A DNA stretch of 58,423 nt, taken from assembly GCA_002350845.1 (NCBI GenBank), contig DEFL01000028.1, forward strand, positions 1-58,423, in the 5' to 3' direction. The notes beneath the pieces were generated by a model that saw only the letters and a program-made list of their open reading frames with translations, did no database searches and was not told where the DNA came from. Made by a program: the position numbers and the translations under genes. The stretch's first letter is position 1. Every line of letters begins with the position of its first letter. This DNA comes from Christensenella sp. UBA2853 (lineage in GTDB: Bacteria; Bacillota; Clostridia; Christensenellales; Aristaeellaceae). This document shows, piece after piece, positions 31,139 through 39,903 of the stretch.

Positions 31139-32944
31139 ATGCTGTCATGGGAATTGGAAATGAAAAAGGAACGCTCGAAGGGGATTCTGTGGAGAATTCT
31201 GTTTGGTCTCAGTCTGCTGCTGATATTTGCATGGCTTGAGCTTGGAAAGCATACCGTCTGGGGATGGGTTCTGACAGCTTTGGCCTTTGCAGGATGGTAT
31301 GTGGTGCGTACACGGGTTTGGGAGAAATGGAATGCGGGCAGAAAGTGGCTCGCAAGAGGTGGAATGCTGGCTGTGCTTGCCGTCACTGTGTGGATTTCCT
31401 GGCCGCCGGTTCAGCCTGTTCCGGCAGTCCGGGGCGGACTGAACCGTACCACCGGTATTGTTCATGTGGAACAGGGCGATCTGACCGGTGTGCTGACAAA
31501 GGACGGCAAGGTCGAGGTCTACGCCGGCATCCCGTATGCACAGCCGCCGCTTGGCGACCTGAGATGGAAGGAGCCCAGAAAAGCCCTTCCGTGGAAAGGC
31601 GTGCTGAAGGCGGATCATTTTGCGCCGATGTCCATGCAGACGCAGAATCTTCCGATCGTGGATTCCCTCACGCAGATCATCGGCTATCACGATTATGAGA
31701 TTTCACTCAGCGACAATACGCGTGACCCGGCCAGTGAGGATTCGCTGTATCTGAATATCTGGAAGCCGGCGGGGGCGGCTGAAAAGCTCCCGGTACTGGT
31801 GTATATCCATGGCGGATCCCTGCAGACCGGGCAGCCCTGGTGGCAGGACTACAGCGGCAGGGGACTGGCGGAAAAGGGCATCATTGTGGTCAATATGGGT
31901 TATCGCCTGGGCATTTTTGGATTCTTTGCGGATGAAGCACTGTCTCAGGAATCTCCGAACGGAACGACAGGCAATTATGGCCTGCTTGACCAGATCTGTG
32001 CGCTCGAATGGGTGAGAGACAATATTGCTGCATTCGGCGGGGATCCGGATAACGTGACGCTAGCCGGGGAATCGGCCGGATCGGCCTGTGTGAGCGCGCT
32101 GTGTACGTCTCCTCTGGCCAAAGGTCTGTTCCGGCGCGTCATCGCGGAGAGCTCAACTGTGACAGCGAAGAAACCGGCACACTCTTTCAGAAGCATGGAG
32201 GATGCACTCAGGGCAGGCAGGGGAACGAAGGCACGCCTGAACGCGGCAACGGTGGAAGAACTCCGAAAGCTGCCCGCAGAAAAGCTTGTGAACGAACTGT
32301 CTGTCCATCACCATATGACTGTTGACGGGTTTGTGCTGCCACAGACCCCGTATGAGGCCTATGCAAATGGGGAATACAATGAAGAGGCCCGTCTGCACGG
32401 ATTCAATCTCCAGGAAGGGGAGGCCTTCATTCTTTTCAATCAGGCGAGCATGAAGAACTATGAAGAGAAAATACGCCGGTTCTTTTCGAAGGAAAATGCG
32501 GAGAAGGTGCTGAAACTGTACCCTGCCGAAACCGATGCGCAGGCCAGGCAGAACTGGGCGGATATTTACTCAGCGATCTTCTTTACCTACGGCCATCATG
32601 TATGGGAAAAGCAGGGAGAAGCCAACGGTATCCCTTCTTATGAGTATCTGTTCTCCAAGTCCAACGGCCGTCTGGGCAGCTGGCACAGCGGGGAGGAAGT
32701 CTATTTTTACGGGAATATTCCGGAAAAGTCGGGCCTTTACTCTGCGTCGGACCGCAATCTCAGTGAGATCATGCAGCAATACTTTCTCAACTATATACAC
32801 ACCGGTGATCCCAATGGCGAGGGCCTTCCGGAATGGCCGGTCCACACAGGCGCCAGGGACCAGGTGCTCATCCTGGATGAGGATGTTCGCATAGGCGAGG
32901 ACCCGTTTGCCGGGCTGTACCCGATTCTGGATGCTTCGTGGTAA
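31139..32944 (+). CDS. Membrane-anchored type-B carboxylesterase
   Basis: A 601-aa protein if ATG 31139 is used (GGAGACAGCACGG upstream); frames from 31082 are also open and the start is not settled. Residues about 15-95 have two to three membrane spans (ILWRILFGLSLLLIFAWLEL, WVLTALAFAGWYVV, GMLAVLAVTVWISW). The catalytic part is external: VYAGIPYAQPPLGDLRW, EDSLYLNIWKP, VYIHGG oxyanion hole, the nucleophile Ser near residue 311 in LAGESAGSA, and a C-terminal His in GSWHSGEEVYFYG. It would hydrolyse esters, possibly acetylated sugars or xenobiotics; the substrate is not shown. Next to a two-component system. Confidence 0.88.
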   Translation: MLSWELEMKKERSKGILWRILFGLSLLLIFAWLELGKHTVWGWVLTALAFAGWYVVRTRVWEKWNAGRKWLARGGMLAVLAVTVWISWPPVQPVPAVRGGLNRTTGIVHVEQGDLTGVLTKDGKVEVYAGIPYAQPPLGDLRWKEPRKALPWKGVLKADHFAPMSMQTQNLPIVDSLTQIIGYHDYEISLSDNTRDPASEDSLYLNIWKPAGAAEKLPVLVYIHGGSLQTGQPWWQDYSGRGLAEKGIIVVNMGYRLGIFGFFADEALSQESPNGTTGNYGLLDQICALEWVRDNIAAFGGDPDNVTLAGESAGSACVSALCTSPLAKGLFRRVIAESSTVTAKKPAHSFRSMEDALRAGRGTKARLNAATVEELRKLPAEKLVNELSVHHHMTVDGFVLPQTPYEAYANGEYNEEARLHGFNLQEGEAFILFNQASMKNYEEKIRRFFSKENAEKVLKLYPAETDAQARQNWADIYSAIFFTYGHHVWEKQGEANGIPSYEYLFSKSNGRLGSWHSGEEVYFYGNIPEKSGLYSASDRNLSEIMQQYFLNYIHTGDPNGEGLPEWPVHTGARDQVLILDEDVRIGEDPFAGLYPILDASW

Positions 32945-33034
32945 ACCGGGGAGGAGTCTGAATGGTACTCCAAACAGGGAAGCAGAGCATACAAAAGACA
33001 GAAAGCAGAGAGAAAACTGCAGAAAGGAGCCGGT

Positions 33035-33745
33035 ATGATCAGAATCGCGATCGTCGAGGATGAAAAGGTGTATGCGGAAGAAATTGCCGATTACTGCAGA
33101 CGCTACAGCGCGGAGAAGAAAACGGAGATTTCGTCCAGATGGTTTGATAATCCTGTGGACTTTCTGGAAAAGTATCACGGGGATGTTGAACTGGTTTTTA
33201 TGGACGTCCTGATGCCGCTGATGGATGGAATGACCTGCGCGAAACGGCTGAGAATGCTTGATGAGGATGTCCTTCTCTGCTTTGTCACCAGCGTGGCCCA
33301 GTATGCCATCAACGGCTATGAGGTCGGTGCACTGGACTTCATGGTCAAGCCCGTCAGTTTTGACGAGTTTTCCATGAAGATGGACAGGATCCTCCGGCTG
33401 CTGAGAAAAAGGGGAGGCGACAAGGTGCTCATCTCCAGCAGAAATGCTGTCCGCAATGTCAGTCTGCGGGATCTGTACTGTGTGGAGGTTTACAATCACA
33501 GCCTCGTGTATCATACCTCGGACGGGGATTATGAAGCCTACGGCAAACTGTCAGCGCTTGAGGAAGATCCGCGCTTCAGCGGGTTTGTGCGGATCAGCCC
33601 GAGCCACCTCGTCAATGCTTCCCGAATTGACGCGGTGGAAGAGGAGTGTGTGGTGGTTCACGGCACCAGGATTCCGATTTCACGCCGCCGCCGGAAGGAA
33701 TGCATGAATCGGATTGCGGCACTGCTGGGAGGGATTGGCATATGA
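33035..33745 (+). CDS. LytTR-family response regulator
   Basis: A 236-aa protein from ATG 33035 (GAAAGGAGCC upstream). Residues 1-120 are a receiver with IVEDE, phospho-acceptor D57 in VFMDVLMPLMDG and the conserved Lys in DFMVKPVSF. The C-terminal part is a LytTR DNA-binding domain (VLISSRNAVRNVSLRDLYCV, FVRISPSHLVNASRI). The stop overlaps the kinase start by 4 bp. It is the AgrA/VirR-like output of the following kinase; its targets probably include promoters nearby or on a virulence or peptide-response regulon, which cannot be told from sequence. Confidence 0.93.
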   Translation: MIRIAIVEDEKVYAEEIADYCRRYSAEKKTEISSRWFDNPVDFLEKYHGDVELVFMDVLMPLMDGMTCAKRLRMLDEDVLLCFVTSVAQYAINGYEVGALDFMVKPVSFDEFSMKMDRILRLLRKRGGDKVLISSRNAVRNVSLRDLYCVEVYNHSLVYHTSDGDYEAYGKLSALEEDPRFSGFVRISPSHLVNASRIDAVEEECVVVHGTRIPISRRRRKECMNRIAALLGGIGI

Positions 33746-35007
33746 TGTGGTTTATCAATTATTTTCATATTCAGATTCTGCTGATCGAGCTGCTGTTCTG
33801 CTACAGAATGCAGCGCAGGGCACACTTTCTGGTGCGCTTCCTCCCCATGACAGCCGTATACTGTGGGCTTCCGTTTCTTGTGGAGGGCAGTTTTTTCAAC
33901 AGGCATCTTGTGTGGGGCTGGTTTACCTTCGGGTTTCTGATCATGTTTGTGCTGTCGGGGGTTCTGGTATTCAGCTGCTTCCGGATGAACCTGCGGCAGA
34001 CCGTGTTTTACTGCTGCGTGGCGCATACACTGCAGCATATGGTGCACTGCCTCTACCGGATTGCGGAGATCGTTCTGATGCTGAACAATACCGCCGCGCA
34101 GGCGCTGCAGCTGGTCTTCATGGCACTGGTCTGTGTGATTGTGTGGTATACGCTTCGAAACCGCTTCCGGGAGAGCGATACGGTGGAAATGCGGAACGGA
34201 CCGCTGGTGGCGTTTGCATGCGTGTCCACGCTCTTCATTTATGTGATCAGCTACTGGACAACCAGCCTTGAGAAGGAGACGGTCGGTGTCCTGGTGTTTG
34301 ATGTCACGACCTGTCTTCTGCTGGTCTTCATCCTTCTGGACGTCTTCCGGCTGCGCAGTGCAGAGAAGGAGCAGATGCTCATGCAGCGCATGCTGCGCCA
34401 GGAACAGGAACAGCACGCGCTCAGCCGCGCGACCATTGATGTGATCAACCGCAAATGTCATGATCTGCGCCATCAGATTGCAGCACTGAGAAATATGAAT
34501 CCGCAGGAGCAGGAGAAAAGCATCGGCGAACTTGAGCAGGCCGTCCTGATCTATGACAGCTTTCCCAAGAGCGGAAACGAGAATGTGGATCTTGTGCTTG
34601 CTGAAAAATATCTGCTCGCTGAGGAGGAGCATATCACCATCCGAAGTGTCGTGGACGGCAGCGGCTTCTCCTTTATGCGGGTGGAGGACCTGTACTCGCT
34701 GTTGGGCAATGCCCTCGACAATGCCATCGAGGCGACCAGGGGTGAGCCGAAGGAGACGCGGCGGATCATTACGCTGAGCGCCGCGCGCAGGGGAAGCATG
34801 TTTTCAGTGCATATCGAGAACCCCTGTGCAGCCCGGCCGCTGTTCGCCGACGGGCTGCCGGTGACCACAAAAGAGGACACAGACTATCACGGGTACGGGA
34901 TGCGGAGCATGCGGTACCTGTGCGAAAAATACGGCGGCGTGATGAACGCCGCCTGGGAAGCAGGCATCTTCAGCCTGGACATGCTGTTTCCCTCAGCCGG
35001 GGAATGA
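33742..35007 (+). CDS. GHKL-type sensor histidine kinase (AgrC-like)
   Basis: A 421-aa kinase that starts in the response-regulator stop (ATGA at 33742). About six membrane spans fill residues 1-210, then a phospho-acceptor region with KCHDLRHQIAAL near 236, an N-box LLGNALDNAIEA near 322 and a G-box YGMRSMRYLCEKYGG near 385. This is the AgrC/GHKL plan of Gram-positive peptide or envelope sensors. No AgrB/AgrD-like peptide genes are nearby, so the signal is unknown. The operon ends with a terminator six bases after the stop. Confidence 0.92.
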   Translation: MMWFINYFHIQILLIELLFCYRMQRRAHFLVRFLPMTAVYCGLPFLVEGSFFNRHLVWGWFTFGFLIMFVLSGVLVFSCFRMNLRQTVFYCCVAHTLQHMVHCLYRIAEIVLMLNNTAAQALQLVFMALVCVIVWYTLRNRFRESDTVEMRNGPLVAFACVSTLFIYVISYWTTSLEKETVGVLVFDVTTCLLLVFILLDVFRLRSAEKEQMLMQRMLRQEQEQHALSRATIDVINRKCHDLRHQIAALRNMNPQEQEKSIGELEQAVLIYDSFPKSGNENVDLVLAEKYLLAEEEHITIRSVVDGSGFSFMRVEDLYSLLGNALDNAIEATRGEPKETRRIITLSAARRGSMFSVHIENPCAARPLFADGLPVTTKEDTDYHGYGMRSMRYLCEKYGGVMNAAWEAGIFSLDMLFPSAGE

Positions 35008-35012
35008 ACGGT

Positions 35013-35041
35013 CTGCCGCCTGGATGGCGGCAGATCTTTTT
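35013..35041 (+). terminator. Terminator of the two-component operon
   Basis: CTGCCGCC and GGCGGCAG pair over a TGGAT loop, followed by TCTTTTTT. Confidence 0.85.
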
Positions 35042-35187
35042 TGGCTGGAGCGGACCTGTTTTGACCAGTTGCGCCATGAGAACGACCAGATGCGTAGTTC
35101 CTCTTCCTTTCCGGACGTCGATCTCCTATAGTCAATCCATCGCAGGGTGGGAAAGGGTTCCCCTGCAACTTGAAGGAGGCGACTGGT

Positions 35188-38100
35188 TTGAAACATGAAA
35201 AACTGTGGTCCGGTCTGACATCCATCTTTGCGGTCCTGATGGTGATCGCAATGATCGGCAACACGCTTGCCACGGCAAACGCGAGCTACATCAACAGTCA
35301 GCTCGGCATCAATACGGCACGTGTGGTGGAAAAAGGCACGGCGCCGACGGATACCACCTATTACAAGAGTCAGTTCGGTGCATTCGACAGCGCCGATGCC
35401 CAGGCGAAGGCCATTGCGGCAGCGCTTGAGCAGAACGTCAATGAGATGCGGGAAGGCGCTGCGCTCCTGATGAACAAGGACAGCGTTCTGCCGCTGAAGG
35501 GTGTGACCAAAATTTCCGTGTTCGGCCACGGCGCAGTGGATCCGGCCTATCAGGCTGCTTCTGCCGGCACCAAGGCAAAGACCGGATCGGTCAATACCAT
35601 TGATCTGAAGACCGCGCTGGAAAACGGCGGGTTCCAGGTCAACGAGACACTCTGGAACGGCCTTCTGGCAGGCACCGCCGCGCGCGGCGTGATGCAGCAG
35701 GGCTGGGGCGGCATGACCATGGCTGTGACCGGCTCGGCAGCGGGCAGTGAAGAGAACCGCGCTTTCTATGAGCAGTTTGCGGACAGCTATGCTGAGTACA
35801 GCGATGCCGCGATTGTGGTTTTCACCCGTGAAGGCGCTGAGGGTACAGACCTGATCATGCAGGACAAGGACGACGAGGGCGGCTCCACTGAACCCATCAG
35901 TGCGCTGGCCCTGCACAAGAACGAGCGCGATCTGCTGGAAATGGTGCGTGAACGCTTTGGCAAAGTGGTCGTTCTTCTCAACAGCCCCAACCAGATGGAA
36001 GTGCACGAGATCAAGGAGTATGCAGATGCCATCCTGTTCATCGGCTTCCCGGGACACCAGGGTTTTACCGGTGTTGCGGAAATCCTGAACGGCACGGTGA
36101 ATCCTTCCGGTAAACTTGTGGATACCTATGCCACCAGTTCCCTGTCAGCACCTGCAACCGTGAACTCCGGCACAGAAACGCCCCTGTTCATGAACGTCGA
36201 TGAGATCAACAACACCATCGGTGCCGACGAGAGAGCGGAATACATTTCTTTCCAGGCGGAAAACATCTATATCGGCTACCGCTATTATGAGACCCGCTAT
36301 GCGGACGCCGTGATGGGCAAAGGCAATGCTTCTTCGAATGTCGGTGCCCTCAAGGGTGCGGAATCCTGGAAGTATGCCGATGAAGTCCAGTATCCCTTCG
36401 GCTATGGTCTGAGCTATACCACGTTTGAACAGACACTCGACAGCGTGACGGTGGGCGAGGACGAAATCACCGCTTCTGTCACGGTGAAGAACACCGGCGA
36501 TGTCGCCGGCAAGAGCGTTGTGCAGCTCTATGCACAGACCCCCTATGGTCAGTATGAGATTGATCACCGGGTGGAAAAATCCGCGATCGCCATCGTGGGC
36601 TTCGGCAAGACCGGTCTGCTCCAGCCCGGCGCTTCCGAGACCGTGAAGGTCACGGTGGACCGTTATCTGCTGGCCAGCTATGACATGACCGCCAATGACG
36701 GACAGGGCGGATACATCCTCTCCGAGGGCGACTACTACCTGGCCATCGGCGACGATGCCCATGATGCGCTCAACAATGTGCTCGCAGCCCAGGGCTACAC
36801 CGTGGACAACGGCATGACCGCTGCGGGTGTGAGCGCCAAGAGCTACAAGTGGACGGAAAGCTTCAACAGCGAAAAGTACCGTTACGGTGCAAACGGCGTG
36901 GCGGTCTCCAATCAGTTCCAGGACTGCGACCTGAACTACTGGGTTGAAGGCGCAGGCACTTACCTGAGCCGCAATGACTGGGCCGGCACCTATCCGGTGA
37001 GCAAGACCACCGTGAACGCAACGGCTGAAATGATGGATATCCTCGACGGCGAATGGTATGTGAAGCCTGAGGACGCACCGAGCTTTGCCGAAGTCGCCGC
37101 ACCCTTTGAAGTGCAGAGCGGCCTGAACCTCGCATCCATGAAGGATATCCCGCTGTCCGACCGCGACACATGGGAGAAATTCATCTATCAGCTGAAGGTG
37201 GACGATCTTCCCATGGCGACAGCTGAAAGCTTCTCCTGCCCTGCTGTGGGCGAACTGTCTCCCTCCTTTGCAGTCGGCGACGGCTGCGACTCCGTGGGCG
37301 GCAACTATCCGATCCCTGTGACCATCAACGGCGAAGAAGTCACAGTGCCCACGACCCGCTACTGCTCCAACCCGATCATGACCGGCACATTCAACTATGA
37401 CATCATTGCCAACCGCGGCACGATGCTGGGCGAGGATGGCATGTGGTCCAAGTTCATGATCAACTATAATGTCGGCAATGACCTCCACCGCACCCCGTTC
37501 GGCGGCCGCAGCTTCGAGTACATGTCCGAGTGCCCGACCATGAACTATCTGGCCGGCCGCGCAGAAGTCGAAGCCATGGAAAAGACCGGTTCCCATGCAG
37601 CGCCCAAGCATTTTGTGGGCAATGACCAGGAATTCTACCGCGACGGTGTGGCCTGCTTCTTCACTGAACAGGCATTCCGCGAGGGCAATCTGCGTGCCTT
37701 TGAAGGTTCCGTGCGCATGGCGAATGCGGGCGGCATCATGCAGTCCTTCTCCCGTCTGGGTCTGAAGTGGAACTCTGCCAGCTATGCGCTCAACACGCAG
37801 GTGCTGCGCAATGAATGGGGCTGGAACGGCGCCATTGATACGGATGCTGCTCCCTGCTTCGGTGAGTACGTGGACGGCGGCTACCGCAATCATGCGGCGG
37901 AAGTCCTTGCAGCCGGCACTCAGGAATGGTGCCTGGACGGCGTGGGCGGACACGGCACATGGGTCCTCAACAAGGCCCGTGAGACCAATGACGGTCACCT
38001 GCTGAACCTGCTCAAGGAAGCCGCCATCAGCTGGGAGTATGCCATCAGCCGCTCGGTGATCGCCAACGGATACAGCTCCACGGCCGTCATTGAACACATC

Positions 38101-38214
38101 ACACCGTGGTGGGCCACTGCACTCAATGTGCTCACGATCTGCTCCGGCGTGCTGGCGCTTGCCTGCCTTGCCATGCTGATCCTCTCCAAGATCAAGAGCC
38201 GCAAGGCGAAGTGA
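35188..38214 (+). CDS. Domain-permuted GH3 glycoside hydrolase, anchored at both ends
   Basis: A 1008-aa protein from TTG 35188, seven bases after AAGGAGGC. In order: an N-terminal membrane anchor (LTSIFAVLMVIAMIGNTLA), a GH3 C-terminal-type alpha/beta sandwich (ALLMNKDSVLPLKGVTKISV ... FPGHQGFTGVAEILNGTVNP), a fibronectin-III-like domain (YPFGYGLSYTTFEQTLDS and following), and then the GH3 N-terminal barrel-like part with PKHFVGNDQEFYRDG and a nucleophile Asp in GWNGAIDTDA. A final membrane span (WWATALNVLTICSGVLALA) and KSRKAK tail close it. The order is reversed relative to common GH3 enzymes, as in some ruminal beta-glucosidases. Sugar specificity is not known. A membrane protein gene follows. 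Confidence 0.85.
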   Translation: MKHEKLWSGLTSIFAVLMVIAMIGNTLATANASYINSQLGINTARVVEKGTAPTDTTYYKSQFGAFDSADAQAKAIAAALEQNVNEMREGAALLMNKDSVLPLKGVTKISVFGHGAVDPAYQAASAGTKAKTGSVNTIDLKTALENGGFQVNETLWNGLLAGTAARGVMQQGWGGMTMAVTGSAAGSEENRAFYEQFADSYAEYSDAAIVVFTREGAEGTDLIMQDKDDEGGSTEPISALALHKNERDLLEMVRERFGKVVVLLNSPNQMEVHEIKEYADAILFIGFPGHQGFTGVAEILNGTVNPSGKLVDTYATSSLSAPATVNSGTETPLFMNVDEINNTIGADERAEYISFQAENIYIGYRYYETRYADAVMGKGNASSNVGALKGAESWKYADEVQYPFGYGLSYTTFEQTLDSVTVGEDEITASVTVKNTGDVAGKSVVQLYAQTPYGQYEIDHRVEKSAIAIVGFGKTGLLQPGASETVKVTVDRYLLASYDMTANDGQGGYILSEGDYYLAIGDDAHDALNNVLAAQGYTVDNGMTAAGVSAKSYKWTESFNSEKYRYGANGVAVSNQFQDCDLNYWVEGAGTYLSRNDWAGTYPVSKTTVNATAEMMDILDGEWYVKPEDAPSFAEVAAPFEVQSGLNLASMKDIPLSDRDTWEKFIYQLKVDDLPMATAESFSCPAVGELSPSFAVGDGCDSVGGNYPIPVTINGEEVTVPTTRYCSNPIMTGTFNYDIIANRGTMLGEDGMWSKFMINYNVGNDLHRTPFGGRSFEYMSECPTMNYLAGRAEVEAMEKTGSHAAPKHFVGNDQEFYRDGVACFFTEQAFREGNLRAFEGSVRMANAGGIMQSFSRLGLKWNSASYALNTQVLRNEWGWNGAIDTDAAPCFGEYVDGGYRNHAAEVLAAGTQEWCLDGVGGHGTWVLNKARETNDGHLLNLLKEAAISWEYAISRSVIANGYSSTAVIEHITPWWATALNVLTICSGVLALACLAMLILSKIKSRKAK

Positions 38215-38243
38215 TCGGACGCAATAAGGAAGGAGACTTGACC

Positions 38244-38639
38244 ATGAAGAAAAAGAGCATTGGTTTCTATCTGGCAGCTGTCACCTGCGTGCTTGCTGTC
38301 GTGACACTCGTCCTCCTGATCGTGTATCATTCCAGAGGCGGCGTAGTGCAGCCCGCTGTGTTTGCAGCGCTTGCTGCAGCGATCCTGTGCGAAGCAGCGT
38401 CCCTGCTGGGTGAGAAACCCTGGACCGACTTTACCAGCATCCTCGGTGCTGTGGCACTGGCCTATGTGTGCATGACCGTCTTCTCGGACGGCATCTGGAA
38501 CATTGCCGAAGCCATGAACGGCATCAAGATGGTCGGCCTGCCTGAACTGGCCGGCATGAACTATACGCTGGCTGGCGTCAATGTCGCTGCCATCATCACA
38601 GCGATTGCCGCAAGCTTCACCCGGAAGTCCAAGGCATAA
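38244..38639 (+). CDS. Four-span membrane protein paired with the GH3 enzyme
   Basis: A 131-aa protein from ATG 38244 (AAGGAAGGAGAC upstream); longer frames overlap the GH3 gene. Four membrane spans (FYLAAVTCVLAVVTLVLLIV, PAVFAALAAAILCEAAS, FTSILGAVALAYVCMTVF, LAGVNVAAIITAIAASF) cover nearly all of it. The gap from the GH3 gene is 29 bp and a shared terminator follows, so the pair is one operon. It may hold or position the GH3 enzyme in the membrane; no catalytic motif is seen. Confidence 0.78.
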   Translation: MKKKSIGFYLAAVTCVLAVVTLVLLIVYHSRGGVVQPAVFAALAAAILCEAASLLGEKPWTDFTSILGAVALAYVCMTVFSDGIWNIAEAMNGIKMVGLPELAGMNYTLAGVNVAAIITAIAASFTRKSKA

Positions 38640-38667
38640 GCCGTCAGCGCATTCAAAAAAGCAGCTG

Positions 38668-38701
38668 GGGCTGCAGCGGTTCAACCGCTGCAGCCCTTTT
38701 C
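38668..38701 (+). terminator. Terminator of the GH3 operon
   Basis: GGGCTGCAGCGG and CCGCTGCAGCCC pair perfectly over a TTCAA-type loop, followed by TTTTC. Confidence 0.88.
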
Positions 38702-38861
38702 AGATGCCTCCTGAACGGGTCAGAAAGAGCGAATGGACAGATGAATTCCACATTGCGCAAAACCTTCCGGGGTGAGATAATACATTCCCGCCTTTTTATG
38801 CCAGACATGGGCATGATGGGGCAGGCGAATAGACACATGCACTGAGGAGGCACCGAATCAC

Positions 38862-39800
38862 ATGGAGTTAACCGGAAGCACATTCTTTTTTCCCTGGGAA
38901 GTCAGCCTGATGGAGTGGATTCAGAACCATTTGAGCAGCACAGGCCTGAGCATTGTTTCCTTCTGTTCCTCGTTTGGAGAGGAACTGCTGCTGATCCTGC
39001 TTCTGGGCTATCTGTACTGGTGCTGGGATAAGCGCATCGGGAAACGCATCGGCCTCAATGTGCTTATGGGCCTTGTCTGGAATCCGATGATCAAGAATGT
39101 TTTTCTGCGGCGCCGCCCCTATTTCGATCATGAAGGCATTCATATCCTGCGCAAGGTGGAGCCGGACCAGGATGAAATGGATATCGCGGCCCAGGGATTT
39201 TCGTTCCCCAGCGGACACTCTACCAATGCTGTCACCACCTATGGCAGCCTGGGGATGGAGTTCAGGAAAAAATGGCTGACGATCCTTGCGGTCCTCCTGC
39301 CGCTGCTGGTCGGCATTTCCAGAGTCAGCGTGGGTGCGCATTATCCCACGGACGTACTGGTTGGCTGGCTCCTGGGGCTCGTCGTGATCCTGCTGGTTCC
39401 CTTCCTGCGCTCCAGACTGCAGAATACGGCGGCCTTTTACGGCGTGCTGCTTCTGACCGTCATTCCCGGCTTTTTCTACTGCCGCAGCGCGGACTTCTTT
39501 ACCGGCGCAGGCATGCTGATCGGATTTATGGCGGGCACTCTTCTGGAAGAAAAGAAAGTGCACTTTGAAAAAACCAGGTCCGTCCCCGTGTCGATTCTCC
39601 GGATTGTCCTTGGGTTTGTTGTGTATTTCGTGCTCAACACGGTACTGAAGCTTCCGTTCCCGAAAGCCTTCCTGGACAGCGGCACCACGGCGGCCATGCT
39701 GGTCCGCACTGTACGGTATGCGGTGATTCTGTTCGTGGAATTCGGTGTCTATCCCATGACCTTCCCATGGCTGGACCGCGTGATGGGAAAGAAAGCGTAA
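38862..39800 (+). CDS. PAP2-family membrane phosphatase
   Basis: A 312-aa membrane protein from ATG 38862 after GAGGAGGCACC. The three PAP2 signature blocks are present: KNVFLRRRPY (KxxxxxxRP), FPSGHSTNA (PSGH, near residue 117) and SRVSVGAHYPTDV. About six to eight membrane spans surround them. It would dephosphorylate lipid phosphates, for example undecaprenyl pyrophosphate or phosphatidate; the substrate is not shown. Converges on the aldo/keto reductase gene across a terminator. Confidence 0.9.
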   Translation: MELTGSTFFFPWEVSLMEWIQNHLSSTGLSIVSFCSSFGEELLLILLLGYLYWCWDKRIGKRIGLNVLMGLVWNPMIKNVFLRRRPYFDHEGIHILRKVEPDQDEMDIAAQGFSFPSGHSTNAVTTYGSLGMEFRKKWLTILAVLLPLLVGISRVSVGAHYPTDVLVGWLLGLVVILLVPFLRSRLQNTAAFYGVLLLTVIPGFFYCRSADFFTGAGMLIGFMAGTLLEEKKVHFEKTRSVPVSILRIVLGFVVYFVLNTVLKLPFPKAFLDSGTTAAMLVRTVRYAVILFVEFGVYPMTFPWLDRVMGKKA

Positions 39801-39840
39801 AGAGGATTCGAAACGCGGGCTCAGGCAGTCCGAAACCACC

Positions 39841-39875
39841 AAAAAAGAGGCTCATTGGCTGAGTCTCTTTTTTTG
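39841..39875. terminator. Bidirectional terminator between convergent genes
   Basis: GAGGCTCA and TGAGTCTC pair with one G-T wobble over a TTGGC loop, with A6 on the left and T7 on the right. Confidence 0.85.
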
Positions 39876-39903
39876 CGGGTGGACAGGGCGGGCACCGTAT
39901 CTT

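Noticed and set aside
36145..38097. 650-aa open frame on the minus strand
   Set aside because: It lies exactly opposite the GH3 gene, has no ribosome site, and is Val/His/Gly-rich as expected for a shadow of a GC-rich gene.
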